64,000 nt of DNA, taken from the NCBI RefSeq assembly GCF_000152865.1, contig NZ_CH672390.1, positions 1,612,001 through 1,676,000 of the forward strand, read 5' to 3'. The translations under genes were made by a program, and so were the position numbers. Within the stretch, counting starts at the first letter, position 1; every line of letters starts with the position of its first letter. The stretch comes from Erythrobacter sp. NAP1 (GTDB taxonomy: Bacteria > Pseudomonadota > Alphaproteobacteria > Sphingomonadales > Sphingomonadaceae). This document shows, piece by piece, positions 25,325 to 34,934 of this stretch. The notes below the pieces were generated by a model. It was not told where the DNA came from and ran no database searches. It saw only the letters and a list, made by a program, of their open reading frames with translations.

Positions 25325-27163
25325 TCAGCGCCGCTTCGGCCCCTTCTCATCTTCGAACAGCTCCGCAAGCTGCTCCATGATCGTGCCGCCCAGTTGCTCG
25401 ACATCCATGATGGTTACCGCACGGCGGTAGTACCGGGTCACATCGTGACCGATGCCGATAGCGACCAGCTGCACGGGTGAGACGTTCTCGATCCAGTCGA
25501 TCACGCCGCGCAGGTGTGCTTCGAGATAGCCTGCCGAGTTCACGCTCAATGTGCTGTCATCAACCGGCGCGCCGTCGGAAATCACCATCAGGATGCGGCG
25601 CTCTTCGGGGCGGTAGATCAGGCGGGAATGTGCCCAGAGGAGCGCTTCTCCGTCGATGTTTTCCTTGAGCAGCCCTTCGCGCATCATCAGGCCGAGATTG
25701 CGGCGCGCGCGGCGCCATGGCTCATCGGCCTGCTTGTAGATTATGTGACGCAAATCGTTGAGGCGGCCCGGACCCTGCGGTTTGCCATCCGCCAGCCATG
25801 CTTCGCGGCTTTGCCCACCCTTCCAGGCGCGCGTCGTGAAGCCGAGGATCTCGGTCTTTACCCCGCAGCGCTCCAGCGTACGCGCGAGAATGTCGGCGCT
25901 GATCGCGGCGATGGAGATCGGTCGCCCGCGCATCGAACCAGAATTGTCGATCAGCAGCGTGACGATCGTGTCCTTGAAGTCGATGTCGCGCTCGACCTTG
26001 TAGGACAGCGCCGTGCCCGGAGAAACAACGACGCGCGAAAGGCGCGCTGCATCCAGAACGCCCTCTTCCTGGTCGAAGTCCCAGCTGCGGTTCTGCTGCG
26101 CCATCAGGCGGCGCTGCAACCGGTTGGCGAGGCGCGTGACCACGCCCTGAAGCCCTGTCAGTTGGCTGTCGAGATAGGCGCGCAGCCGGTCGAGCTCTTC
26201 GGCATCACACAGTTCGGGCGCTTCGATCTCCTCGTCGAAACGGTCTGTGAAGGCCTTGTAGTCGAGGCCATCTGGGATGTCGGCTTGCGGGCGGTTCGGG
26301 CGCACAGGCGCGTTGGAGGCATCGCCCTCTTCTCCCGGCTCACCCTCCTGCGTCTCGTCATCGGCGGACATCTCGCTGTCGGCTTCGCCATCGGCGTCGC
26401 CTTCGGCCATTTCGCCGGCCATCTCGGCGCTTTGCGGGTCGGCGTCGCCTTCATTCTGTTCGTCGCCGGTCTGGTCGTCGTCCTCGCCCTCGTCCTCTTC
26501 GCTGTCGTCGTTCTCGGTCTCTTCGGGCGTTTCGGTCGGGCGCGTGAGGTCGAGATCGCGGAGCAGGTCGAGCGTGAGCTTCTGAAAGGCTTCCTGATCG
26601 CTCAGTTGTTCGGCAAGCGAGGCGAAATCGTCGCCCACGGCGTCTTCGATGAATTCGCGGACCAGCCCCACGCCTGCCTGAGCGCGGTCAGGAATGGCTT
26701 CGCCGGTAAGCTGTTCGCGCAGCATCAGCGAGAGCGCGGTTTGGAGCGGCACCTCGGAAGCGTTTTGCGCGCGGGCAATCGGGTCACCCGCAGTGCGCAT
26801 TTCTGTGGCCGAATCGAGGTTCGATTTAATCCCGCCAAACCGGTTTGCACCCAGCGCCTCGTAACGGACCTGCTCGATCGCATCGTAGCAGGCGCGCGCC
26901 ACCGGCTCGGGCGGCGCGGCCATCGCGTGAAGCCCCGCATCGTGGTGGCGCAATTTGAGCGCAAAACTGTCTGCAAAGCCGCGCGCCTCGGTCACCTGAT
27001 CGGCCGGCAGATCGCGTCCGGGCAGAGGCACCCGGAAACGATTGCCCGACGCGCCGGGCACGTCTGCACTCCACGCAACCTCAACCTCGGCATCACGCGC
27101 AATCGCGCGCGCTGCTCCGGTCAAGGCGTGTTTGAAGCGGTCGAGGGGGGATTCTTCGGACAT
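25325..27163 (-). CDS. cobT: Aerobic cobaltochelatase subunit CobT
   Basis: A 612-residue subunit of the aerobic (late cobalt insertion) cobaltochelatase CobNST; with CobS it forms the AAA+/VWA motor for cobalt insertion in cobalamin synthesis. The N-terminal ~200 residues match the CobT domain, an acidic low-complexity region fills ~215-290, and a C-terminal von Willebrand A domain carries the MIDAS sequence [11 protein letters not shown] (~395-405). CobS, which commonly precedes CobT, is not adjacent: upstream is a transaldolase-type gene and downstream the DUF2306-like gene. Confidence 0.93.
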   Translation of the reverse strand: MSEESPLDRFKHALTGAARAIARDAEVEVAWSADVPGASGNRFRVPLPGRDLPADQVTEARGFADSFALKLRHHDAGLHAMAAPPEPVARACYDAIEQVRYEALGANRFGGIKSNLDSATEMRTAGDPIARAQNASEVPLQTALSLMLREQLTGEAIPDRAQAGVGLVREFIEDAVGDDFASLAEQLSDQEAFQKLTLDLLRDLDLTRPTETPEETENDDSEEDEGEDDDQTGDEQNEGDADPQSAEMAGEMAEGDADGEADSEMSADDETQEGEPGEEGDASNAPVRPNRPQADIPDGLDYKAFTDRFDEEIEAPELCDAEELDRLRAYLDSQLTGLQGVVTRLANRLQRRLMAQQNRSWDFDQEEGVLDAARLSRVVVSPGTALSYKVERDIDFKDTIVTLLIDNSGSMRGRPISIAAISADILARTLERCGVKTEILGFTTRAWKGGQSREAWLADGKPQGPGRLNDLRHIIYKQADEPWRRARRNLGLMMREGLLKENIDGEALLWAHSRLIYRPEERRILMVISDGAPVDDSTLSVNSAGYLEAHLRGVIDWIENVSPVQLVAIGIGHDVTRYYRRAVTIMDVEQLGGTIMEQLAELFEDEKGPKRR

Positions 27164-27214
27164 TCTCTTGGTTCAGATAGGGATACGGCTTGCAGCGATC
27201 AATTGATGCCCAAA

Positions 27215-27868
27215 TCAGATGATGCTTTGCCCGGTCGCTTCCCAATCCTTGAGGAAGCCCTCGATCCCCTTGTCGGTCAGCACATGCTTGAACAGCGCGT
27301 GGATTACCTTTGGCGGCGCAGTCATGACGTCGGCGCCGATCTTCGCGCTTTCGAGCACGTGATTGGTGTGACGCACCGATGCGACAAGGATTTCAGTGTC
27401 GAAAAGGTAGTTATCGTAGATCAGGCGGATGTCACGGATAAGGTCCATCCCGTCAAAGCCGTTGTCATCGTGACGGCCAACGAAAGGCGAAATGAAGGTC
27501 GCCCCAGCCTTGGCCGCGAGGAGCGCCTGATTGGCCGAGAAGCACAATGTCACGTTCACCATCGTCCCGTCTTCGGTGAGCGCCTTGCAGGTCTTCAGCC
27601 CGTCGACCGTCAGCGGAACCTTGATGCAGACATTGTCCGCGATTTTGCGCAGCACTTCAGCCTCTTTCATCATCGTATCATGGTCGAGGGCGACGACTTC
27701 GGCGCTGACCGGGCCATCAACGATGCTGCAGATTTCCTTGGTTACTTCCATGAAGTCGCGGCCCGACTTGTGGATGAGCGAGGGGTTCGTGGTCACCCCG
27801 TCGAGCAGGCCAGTTGCGGCGAGTTCCTTGATCGGATCGATCTCGGCGGTGTCGACGAAGAATTTCAT
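27215..27868 (-). CDS. Transaldolase/fructose-6-phosphate aldolase type
   Basis: A 217-residue short transaldolase (TalC/FSA type). The motif [32 protein letters not shown], and Lys in [12 protein letters not shown] (Schiff base) are diagnostic; the catalytic partners appear in [18 protein letters not shown] and SPFVGRHDD. Short members can be transaldolases or fructose-6-phosphate aldolases; sequence alone does not separate these, so no symbol is given. It is divergent from the DUF2490 gene. Confidence 0.92.
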   Translation of the reverse strand: MKFFVDTAEIDPIKELAATGLLDGVTTNPSLIHKSGRDFMEVTKEICSIVDGPVSAEVVALDHDTMMKEAEVLRKIADNVCIKVPLTVDGLKTCKALTEDGTMVNVTLCFSANQALLAAKAGATFISPFVGRHDDNGFDGMDLIRDIRLIYDNYLFDTEILVASVRHTNHVLESAKIGADVMTAPPKVIHALFKHVLTDKGIEGFLKDWEATGQSII

Positions 27869-27939
27869 GCGGTTGTTCTCCTCAGCCTATCGGGTGTGAC
27901 GGGTGGCAATCAGAGGCTTGCGCCTATACCCTTATCGCC

Positions 27940-28599
27940 ATGATGAGGGGGCTAAGCCGATTTGCCAGCGTGATTGCCTGTGCGTGGGCGGCTTGGCAAC
28001 CGTCTCTTGCCTCTGCTGCCGAAGAAGATGTGCAATTGTGGGTTTACGCGGTCGCGCGCGGGGACTTTGACGAGGACACGTCATGGGCGCTCGACGGATC
28101 GGCGCGTTGGCGCGAACAAGGGCGAGGCGACGAGCAACAGACGCTCAGGCTCAATATCGACCAGCAGGTTGATGATGGCGTGCGGATCGGCGGCGGCTTT
28201 GGAGTGTTCGAGACCGAGGGCGGCATTACCGAGCTTCGCCCGCACCAGCAGGTGACGCTATCCAAAGGGCGCTTTTCGGCTCGCACGCGGGTCGAGCAGC
28301 GCTTCTTCGACGGTGCTGACCGGATGGAGCTGCGTCTACGGCAGATGGTGCGCTACACTCTGCCTCTTGGCCAAGGATGGCGCGCGAGCATCGACGGCGA
28401 GTTCCTTCATCTCGCCCAGCGGCGCAATCGCCTGAGCACTGCTCCGCGCGATCAGTGGCGGGCCCGCACCATCGTGACGCGGGAGGTGAGCGAAAGTCTG
28501 TCACTCGGCGCCGGCTACATGCTGATCTATAATCCGCGAGGGGCCCGCACCGACCGGATCAACCACGTGCCGCAACTTTACCTGACGAAACGCTTTTGA
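27940..28599 (+). CDS. DUF2490 outer-membrane-like protein
   Basis: A 219-residue exported protein of the DUF2490 type. The N-terminal signal peptide ends near residue 26 (WQPSLASAAEED). The rest is amphipathic beta-strands with alternating aromatic and polar residues, ending in the YLTKRF terminal phenylalanine typical of outer membrane beta-barrels. The function of the family is unknown. It has a short gap to the degenerate hydrolase gene at 28690 and could share its transcript. Confidence 0.8.
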   Translation: MMRGLSRFASVIACAWAAWQPSLASAAEEDVQLWVYAVARGDFDEDTSWALDGSARWREQGRGDEQQTLRLNIDQQVDDGVRIGGGFGVFETEGGITELRPHQQVTLSKGRFSARTRVEQRFFDGADRMELRLRQMVRYTLPLGQGWRASIDGEFLHLAQRRNRLSTAPRDQWRARTIVTREVSESLSLGAGYMLIYNPRGARTDRINHVPQLYLTKRF

Positions 28600-28656
28600 G
28601 GATCGGCGAAGGCGCCTTGATCGCACGGTTGAATGGATTAGGTATGCAGCGGGACT

Positions 28657-28672
28657 GATTACAACTGTAGTC
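28657..28672. promoter_or_regulatory. BlaI/MecI-type operator TACA-N2-TGTA
   Basis: GATTACA-AC-TGTAGTC: the core TACAACTGTA is the recognition form of BlaI/MecI/CopY penicillinase-repressor proteins, here with near-perfect seven-base arms. It ends 17 bases before the ATG of the serine-hydrolase-like gene, so bound protein would block its transcription. No blaI-type gene is in the window, so the regulator would have to be elsewhere. Confidence 0.55.
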
Positions 28673-28689
28673 AAAAAGGGATATCCGCA

Positions 28690-29736
28690 ATGCTAGTCAC
28701 CCCGCGCCCCTTCGCCATCTGCTTCGCCGCGATGGTTGCGCTTTCCACACCCACGCTTGGGCACGCGCAAGAAACGGAGGCTTCAGGCGTCGAGCTTACG
28801 AGGGCCGACCTCGATGCACAGCTCGATGCGATCATGACGCAAGGCGGCTATTCCGGCGTTGTCTACGTTCAAATGGATGGAGAGCCCGTGGTCGAAAAAG
28901 CCTATGGCGTCGCCAACCCGGCAAGCGGACGAGCCAATGAAGTCGATACGATCTTCGGCATAGGCTCGCGGCCGATCGACTTCACCAAGGCGGCGATTTT
29001 CCTCCTCGCAGACGAAGGCAAGCTGTCGCTCGATGACAGGCTCGACAAGTATTATCCCGACGCGCCAGCCGACCGCGCGGGAATGACGATCCGGCATATG
29101 CTGACAGGCCAGTCGGGCCTCCCCGATTTTCCCGCCCAGCCCGGCGACGCGGATGCGGACCTGACCTGGATTGATCGCGCCGAGTTCGAACGGCGCACGA
29201 TGCAGACACCGCTGCTGTTTGCTCCGGGCGAAAGCGAGGCGCATTCGCATTGGGCCTTTGGGCTTGCCTCGGCGATTGTCGAACGGGTGAGCGGAGAGCC
29301 TTACGCGCAATTTCTTCGCTCGCGCTTCTTCGAACCGGCCGGGATGACGCGCACCGGCGATTATGGCGAGCGCGGCGAGCACCAACTCGAGGATTTCGCA
29401 GTGGGCGGCGGCAAGCAGGTGGGCCTTCCCAACATCCCGCCAAACTGGGGTCCGACAAGCTGGCTCGTGCTCGGCAGCGGCGGGATGTATTCAAATCTCT
29501 CCGACCTTCGAAACTTTTACGCCTATGTCACCGACGGCGGCGTTCTCAGTGCGGAACACGCCGCGCATTTTCGGCAGATCAACGCGAGCGTCGACGGGTC
29601 CGAGCGCGGCTTCGAGCTCTTCAGCTTCAACGACGAAGGACGGCGAAACGAAACTTTCGTCTTCCTCAACGGTGGCGGGCAGCAGGCGGTAGAGGCCCTC
29701 GCAGGTCCTCTTATCGCCCTGTTGCGAGGCCAGTAG
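28690..29736 (+). CDS. Degenerate class C beta-lactamase-fold protein
   Basis: A 348-residue protein with the beta-lactamase/serine hydrolase fold and a signal peptide (ends near GHAQET). In the SxxK place the sequence reads S93-R-P-I96 (FGIGSRPIDFTK), so the general-base Lys is missing. The YxN motif is replaced by HSH at 185-187 (HSHWAFGLAS in place of YSNLGYALLG). The glycine-rich NGGGQQ is all that remains of the third motif. The frame is intact and expression is plausible, so this is a pseudoenzyme, possibly a ligand-binding or partner protein. A BlaI-like operator lies directly upstream. Confidence 0.85.
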   Translation: MLVTPRPFAICFAAMVALSTPTLGHAQETEASGVELTRADLDAQLDAIMTQGGYSGVVYVQMDGEPVVEKAYGVANPASGRANEVDTIFGIGSRPIDFTKAAIFLLADEGKLSLDDRLDKYYPDAPADRAGMTIRHMLTGQSGLPDFPAQPGDADADLTWIDRAEFERRTMQTPLLFAPGESEAHSHWAFGLASAIVERVSGEPYAQFLRSRFFEPAGMTRTGDYGERGEHQLEDFAVGGGKQVGLPNIPPNWGPTSWLVLGSGGMYSNLSDLRNFYAYVTDGGVLSAEHAAHFRQINASVDGSERGFELFSFNDEGRRNETFVFLNGGGQQAVEALAGPLIALLRGQ

Positions 29737-29738
29737 GA

Positions 29739-30437
29739 TCAGATCCGCGCCGCAGCTCCAAAAACGCCGATTAGTACGGGATCGCGGGTGGTTTCGGGAT
29801 TGGCACGGATTGCGGCTTCCTCGCGGCCAATCTCGCTCCAGATGGCGCTGTCGATCGTGTCGGCCATGCGGCCCGCAATCCCGCCAATGTCGGTGCCCGT
29901 GGCAGCGTTGAGCAGCTCGGCCACCAGCGGATCGTTGGCAATGCGGATCGCGTCGCCAAGCTCGGGGACCATTTCGTCGATGAGCCGCCCACCCAGCTCT
30001 CCGCGAAGCGCTTGCGTGGCAGCCTGCGGTCCTCCGCGAACAAGCTCGATCGCGGCTGCTGGACCAATAATGTCGACCGCATCGCGCACGATCGGTGCGG
30101 CGACGTAGGAACCCTCGATCGCGATGTCGGCGAAAACGCCTTCGAGCCGGTCCTTGAACAGGGTCGAAGTAAGGATACGAGTAAGCGCATCGCCGCGCGT
30201 CCCCAGAAGGCTGCCCAGCCCAATGCGCGCAACTTGTTCGTCCCAATAGCCATCTGGCGCAGTGAGCCGCGCAAAGGCGTTTTCACTGGCGCGCAAGAGC
30301 AGGCGGCGGATCACCTCTGTCATGCTGATGCCGCCCGGGTAAGAAGCGCAGGCGGGGAGCGCGAGCAGGGCTGCACCGGCGAGACCGGTTCCGAGGAAGC
30401 GCCGCCGGTTGAGCGTGTTGGGGTCAATTGCGTTCAT
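29739..30437 (-). CDS. DUF4197 secreted protein
   Basis: A 232-residue protein of the DUF4197 family. Its N-terminus is a twin-arginine-like signal (NRRRFLGTGLAG) that ends in LALPAC, a lipobox-like cysteine at ~28, so it may be a Tat-exported lipoprotein. The rest is alpha-helical and rich in alanine, with LASA-type repeats of helices. The start is the ATG at 30437, with AGGA nine bases before it. Function unknown in any organism. It diverges from priA across 54 bases. Confidence 0.8.
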   Translation of the reverse strand: MNAIDPNTLNRRRFLGTGLAGAALLALPACASYPGGISMTEVIRRLLLRASENAFARLTAPDGYWDEQVARIGLGSLLGTRGDALTRILTSTLFKDRLEGVFADIAIEGSYVAAPIVRDAVDIIGPAAAIELVRGGPQAATQALRGELGGRLIDEMVPELGDAIRIANDPLVAELLNAATGTDIGGIAGRMADTIDSAIWSEIGREEAAIRANPETTRDPVLIGVFGAAARI

Positions 30438-30491
30438 ATCTGCGATCCTCGCGTTTTTATTCGTAACCACCCTCCCTATGTTCCGGTTCCG

Positions 30492-32657
30492 ATGAACCGC
30501 GTCCGACTCCTTGTTTTGAATGCCGCATTGGGCGCGCTCGACTACAAGCTTGCAGAAGGCATGGAGGTCGAGCCGGGCAGCGTCGTGATCGCACCGCTGG
30601 GCCCGCGCACCGTGACGGGAATTGTCTGGGATGAAGGGCGCCTGCCGGGGGCGGAGGTGGACGCATCGAAGCTGCGCGCATTGCGCGAAGTGGTGCCGGT
30701 GCCGCCTCTGTCGGAGCCTCTGCGCCGCTTGATCGAATGGACCGCCGACTATTACTGCGCTCCGCTTGCAAGCGTTGCGCGCATGGTGCTGTCCAGCGGG
30801 GGTGCATTGGGCGGCCCGACCACCACGACCGAATATCGCCTGTCTGGCGGAACGCCCGAACGCATGACACCGCAGCGCGCTGCAGCAATTGAGGCGCTCG
30901 AAGGCGAGCAAGGCACGATCCGCGAGCTTTCAGGCATCGCAGAAGTATCCGAAGGGGTTCTGCGCGGGCTGGTCAATCAGGGAGTGATTGAGCCGGTGAC
31001 GGTTTCCATCGACCGCCCCTATGACCGCGCCGACGCAGACCACCACCAGCCGGCCTTGTCCGACGACCAGATGCGCGTGGCCAAGCAGTTGGTGAAGGCA
31101 GTCGAAGCACGCAAGTTCGAACCCTTCCTGCTCGACGGAGTGACCGGATCAGGCAAAACTGAAACCTATTTCGAGCCGGTCGCCGAAGCGCTGCGCATGG
31201 GGCGGCAGGTGCTCGTCCTGCTTCCTGAAATCGCGCTGACCGAGAATTTCCTGACCCGCTTCGAGGACCGCTTTGGAGCGGCGCCCGTCCAATGGCACTC
31301 CTCGCTCAAATCGACCGAACGGCGCCGAGCCTGGCGCGCGATCAGCACGGGCGAAGCGCAAGTGATTGTTGGAGCGCGCTCGGCCCTGTTCCTGCCTTAT
31401 GCCGACCTTGGCCTGATCGTCGTCGACGAAGCGCACGAGATCAGTTTCAAGCAGGATGACGGCGTGCGCTACAACGCCCGCGACGTCTCGGTAATGCGCG
31501 CACGGTTCGAGGAAATTCCTGTGGTCTTGGCGAGCGCAACGCCCGCGCTCGAAAGCCTGCATATGGCGAATACGGGCACTTACACAAAGCTTGAGCTACC
31601 CAGCCGTTTTGGCGGTGCGCAGCTGCCCGCGATCAAGCTGGTTGACCTCACGATAGAGAAACCCGCGAGCGGTCGCTGGCTCGCTGCGCCGCTGATCGAA
31701 GGGCTCGAAGCGCGGCTGGAAGCAGGTGAGCAATCGCTCCTTTTCCTCAACCGCCGGGGATATGCACCGCTCACCTTGTGCCGCAATTGCGGGCACCGGT
31801 TCCAGTGCCCCAATTGCAGCGCCTGGCTGGTCGAACATCGGCTCTCCGCGCGCCTCGCCTGCCACCATTGCGGCTTGGAGACGCGTCCGCCGGATGCCTG
31901 CCCCGAATGCGGCGAGGCCGATTGCCTCGTGGCCTGCGGTCCCGGCGTCGAGCGGATCGCGGACGAGGTAAGCGAGCTTTTCCCAGAGGCGCGTGTCGCT
32001 GTAGCCACGTCAGACACGCTCGGCTCCCCTGCCCGTGCCGCGGAATTCCTCGCACAGGTCGAAGCCAGGGCGATCGACGTGATCGTCGGCACGCAGCTCG
32101 TCACCAAGGGCTTCCATTTCCCCGAGCTGACCCTCGTTGGCGTGGTCGATGCCGATCTCGGCCTTGAGGGCGGCGACTTGCGCGCGGCTGAGCGCACCTA
32201 TCAGCAAGTCGCGCAAGTTGCCGGCCGCGCAGGACGCGGCGCGAAGCCGGGCGAAGTACTGATCCAAACCCGCCATCCCGACGCCGCGGTAATCGCAGCC
32301 CTCGCCAACGGCGACCGTGATGCCTTTTACGAGGCCGAAACCGATGCGAGGCGCGATGCCGGTGCGCCGCCCTTCGGTCGCTGGGCCTCGATCATCCTCT
32401 CTTCCGAAGACGAGCGCGAAGCGCGCGAGGCAGCCGCCCGGCTCGGCGATTCCCGCCCACATCTCGACGACCTCATGATCCTAGGCCCCGCGCCTGCCCC
32501 ACTTGCGCTCCTGAGGAACCGATATCGCTACCGCTTCCTAATCAACGCTCGGCGCAGCGCCAACTTGCAAGGCATGCTGCGCGACTGGATCGGCAGGCAG
32601 GACTTCGCCCCCGGCATCCGTGTCGGCGTCGACATTGACCCCTACAGCTTCGTCTAG
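30492..32657 (+). CDS. priA: Primosomal replication restart helicase PriA
   Basis: A 721-residue superfamily 2 DNA helicase that restarts stalled replication forks. Walker A is DGVTGSGKTETYF, the DEAH box VVDEAHEISFKQ, and helicase motifs V/VI appear as VIVGTQLVTKGFHFP and QVAGRAGRG. The eight zinc-binding cysteines lie in CRNCGHRFQCPNC and CHHCG...CPECG. The N-terminal 3' DNA-binding domain (LEVEPGSVV-like) completes the family layout. I chose the ATG at 30492; longer frames upstream are shadows. Confidence 0.96.
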   Translation: MNRVRLLVLNAALGALDYKLAEGMEVEPGSVVIAPLGPRTVTGIVWDEGRLPGAEVDASKLRALREVVPVPPLSEPLRRLIEWTADYYCAPLASVARMVLSSGGALGGPTTTTEYRLSGGTPERMTPQRAAAIEALEGEQGTIRELSGIAEVSEGVLRGLVNQGVIEPVTVSIDRPYDRADADHHQPALSDDQMRVAKQLVKAVEARKFEPFLLDGVTGSGKTETYFEPVAEALRMGRQVLVLLPEIALTENFLTRFEDRFGAAPVQWHSSLKSTERRRAWRAISTGEAQVIVGARSALFLPYADLGLIVVDEAHEISFKQDDGVRYNARDVSVMRARFEEIPVVLASATPALESLHMANTGTYTKLELPSRFGGAQLPAIKLVDLTIEKPASGRWLAAPLIEGLEARLEAGEQSLLFLNRRGYAPLTLCRNCGHRFQCPNCSAWLVEHRLSARLACHHCGLETRPPDACPECGEADCLVACGPGVERIADEVSELFPEARVAVATSDTLGSPARAAEFLAQVEARAIDVIVGTQLVTKGFHFPELTLVGVVDADLGLEGGDLRAAERTYQQVAQVAGRAGRGAKPGEVLIQTRHPDAAVIAALANGDRDAFYEAETDARRDAGAPPFGRWASIILSSEDEREAREAAARLGDSRPHLDDLMILGPAPAPLALLRNRYRYRFLINARRSANLQGMLRDWIGRQDFAPGIRVGVDIDPYSFV

Positions 32658-32727
32658 GCACGATTGCCCTTAAGCCTCTGGTTACGCCCACCTGTCATGC
32701 TGCGAGTATGACTGATGGGAGCCGCCT

Positions 32728-33294
32728 GTGAGCAAATTGGTGAAACTGACTGCCGCCGCCATCGTTTTTGCGAGCGCTGGCGCATTTGCGCAGTCGCCTG
32801 ACCCTGCTCCGGCTGAGTCCGCGCAGGACGCCGAAAAGCCGACCAAGACCTGGTACGTGATGATCGCGATCCAGCAGGCGCTTGGCCCTCGAGGCTGCGA
32901 TGTCTGGCGCTACAAGGTCAGCACGAAAGCGCCATTCGCCGTTGAAGGCCCCCAGCAGCTGACAGGCTTTCACGCCGACGAGGTGGTTGGTGCCTGGATG
33001 GCCCATTTGAGCGAGCGGTCACCCACGGTCTATCGCTGGCTAACCGGTCCAACTGGCCATAATCGACCTGAAATTTACTTCCGCGATACCCCGGAAGCCG
33101 CAATCGAAGCCTTTCGCAAGGATGGCCACCTAGAGCATGATCGCAGCTGCAAAGGCTCGGCGCTGGTGAAATCCCCGACGGTCAATTTCACCTTCGCTCC
33201 TCCCGAAGGCTTTGTAAGTAGTGACTTCGGATACACACCACCGCCTGCCGATGCGGTGGTGGTGAATGAGCTTGCGAAGATACCCGGAATGTAA
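32728..33294 (+). CDS. Secreted protein of unknown function
   Basis: A 188-residue exported protein beginning at GTG 32728, preceded by GGGAG. Residues 1-22 form a Sec signal peptide (AGAFAQSPD is the cut region). The mature part has two cysteines (LGPRGCDVW, DRSCKGSAL) that could form a disulfide. I do not recognise the family. It sits between priA and the Fe-S photolyase on the same strand, with 70 and 42 base gaps; no functional link is evident. A 9-bp inverted repeat near the 3' end (33237-33262) lies inside the coding sequence. Confidence 0.7.
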   Translation: MSKLVKLTAAAIVFASAGAFAQSPDPAPAESAQDAEKPTKTWYVMIAIQQALGPRGCDVWRYKVSTKAPFAVEGPQQLTGFHADEVVGAWMAHLSERSPTVYRWLTGPTGHNRPEIYFRDTPEAAIEAFRKDGHLEHDRSCKGSALVKSPTVNFTFAPPEGFVSSDFGYTPPPADAVVVNELAKIPGM

Positions 33295-33336
33295 CTTGAA
33301 CCGGCAACCTTTCGCGGCCCCGCGCGTAGCTAAGGC

Positions 33337-34905
33337 ATGCCTTCCGAAAATCCTGTTCTCGTACCGGTCCTCGGCGACCAGCTGACCCGCACCCTTGCCT
33401 CGCTTCGCGGGCAGACCAAGGACAACACCGTCATCCTTATGATGGAGGTCTGGGACGAGGCGACCTACGTCAAGCACCACAAGCAAAAGATCACGCTGAT
33501 CTTTTCCGCTATGCGCCACTTCGCCGCCGAGCTTGAGGACGCAGGCTGGAGCGTCGACTACGTCAAACTCACCGACGAAGACAATGCGGGCAGCTTCACC
33601 GGCGAGGTCGCGCGCGCGGTCGAGCGGCACGATCCATCGATGATCCGCGTGGTCGAGGCGGGCGAATGGCGCGTGCAGCAGGCTATCGAGGAATGGCCGG
33701 ACAAGTTCGCCTGCGAGGTTGAAATCCTTCCTGACGACCGCTTCATCGCCACTCACGCCGAGTTCCGCGACTGGGCCGAGGATCGCAAGCACCTCACGAT
33801 GGAGCATTTCTACCGCGAGATGCGCCGCAAGACCGGCCTGCTGATGACCGATGACGGCAAGCCCAAAGGCGGCGACTGGAACTACGACAAGGACAATCGC
33901 GAACCGCCTAAAGACGAGATGGACCCACCGCCCGTCCCAAAGTTCGAGCCCGACGACATCACGCGCGACGTCATGAAACTGGTCGATGACAAGTTCGGCG
34001 ACCATTTCGGCAGCCTCGAAAAGTTCGAATGGCCCGTCACAAGTGAAGAAGCCGCGAAAGCCGCCGATGCCTTCTTTGCGGAGAGGATCGAGAAATTTGG
34101 ACCCTTTCAGGACGCGATGGTCCATGGCTCCGATGACATGTACCATTCGATGCTCTCGACCAGCATCAACCTTGGCCTGCTCGATCCCGTCGAACTCTGC
34201 AAACGCGCCGAGCAGGCCTACGAAGACGGCAAAGCCCCGATCAATTCGGTCGAGGGCTTCATTCGTCAGATCATTGGCTGGCGCGAATACATTCGCGGGT
34301 TTTACTGGCTGCACATGCCGGGCCTCGAAAGCGACAACAAGCTTAACGCACAGCGAGCTCTCCCGGAGTTCTTCTGGACTGGCGAGACCGATATGCGCTG
34401 CCTCGCTGACTGCATCCGGTCGACCCACGACAATGCGCACGCGCACCACATCCAGCGCCTGATGGTGCTTGGCAATTTCTGCCTTCTCGCCGGGATCAAT
34501 CCGCGCGACGTGCAGGACTGGTATCTCGCAGTCTATGCCGATGCGTATGAGTGGGTGGAATTGCCCAATGTGTCGGGCATGATCCTCTACGCCGACGGCG
34601 GAAATCTCGCGACCAAGCCTTATGCGGCGAGCGGGAATTACATCAACAAGATGTCCGATTACTGCAAGGAATGCAGCTACTCGGTCAGCAAGAAGACCGG
34701 CGATGGCGCGTGCCCCTTCAACCCGCTCTACTGGCACTTCATGGACCGCCACCGCGACCGGTTGGAAAGCAATCACCGGATAGGGCGCATCTATTCGAAC
34801 TGGGACCGGATGGATGATGCGAAGAAATCCGATTACCTCGAGACCGCACAGAAATTCCTCGACACGCTGACACCTGCCGATAGTAGCTGGGCGAGAAACG
34901 AATAA
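33337..34905 (+). CDS. Fe-S bacterial cryptochrome/(6-4) photolyase (FeS-BCP)
   Basis: A 522-residue flavoprotein of the FeS-BCP group, represented by Agrobacterium PhrB, which repairs (6-4) photoproducts. The N-terminal alpha/beta domain binds an antenna chromophore (PVLGDQLTRTLASLRGQ), and the C-terminal helical domain binds FAD. Four cysteines that hold the [4Fe-4S] cluster are seen: C in MRCLADC and C-x2-C in DYCKECSYS with another in GDGACPF. NFCLLAGINP and WYLAVYADAYEWVELPNVSGM fit the family. It is co-directional with GST and SDR genes. Confidence 0.9.
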   Translation: MPSENPVLVPVLGDQLTRTLASLRGQTKDNTVILMMEVWDEATYVKHHKQKITLIFSAMRHFAAELEDAGWSVDYVKLTDEDNAGSFTGEVARAVERHDPSMIRVVEAGEWRVQQAIEEWPDKFACEVEILPDDRFIATHAEFRDWAEDRKHLTMEHFYREMRRKTGLLMTDDGKPKGGDWNYDKDNREPPKDEMDPPPVPKFEPDDITRDVMKLVDDKFGDHFGSLEKFEWPVTSEEAAKAADAFFAERIEKFGPFQDAMVHGSDDMYHSMLSTSINLGLLDPVELCKRAEQAYEDGKAPINSVEGFIRQIIGWREYIRGFYWLHMPGLESDNKLNAQRALPEFFWTGETDMRCLADCIRSTHDNAHAHHIQRLMVLGNFCLLAGINPRDVQDWYLAVYADAYEWVELPNVSGMILYADGGNLATKPYAASGNYINKMSDYCKECSYSVSKKTGDGACPFNPLYWHFMDRHRDRLESNHRIGRIYSNWDRMDDAKKSDYLETAQKFLDTLTPADSSWARNE

Positions 34906-34934
34906 CGCCAAGTCTTGAGGGGAATTTTGCGGCC

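Noticed and set aside
25514..27943. An 809-codon open frame opposite cobT and the transaldolase
   Set aside because: Long antisense frames are normal in high-GC codon use; it crosses two real genes and an intergenic gap and resembles no known protein.
33237..33262. CACCACCGC/GCGGTGGTG inverted repeat
   Set aside because: It lies inside the coding region of the secreted protein and has no T run; probably codon-driven.
33130..34911. A 593-codon reverse frame over the photolyase
   Set aside because: A shadow of the photolyase reading frame; the composition and the absence of a ribosome site argue against it.
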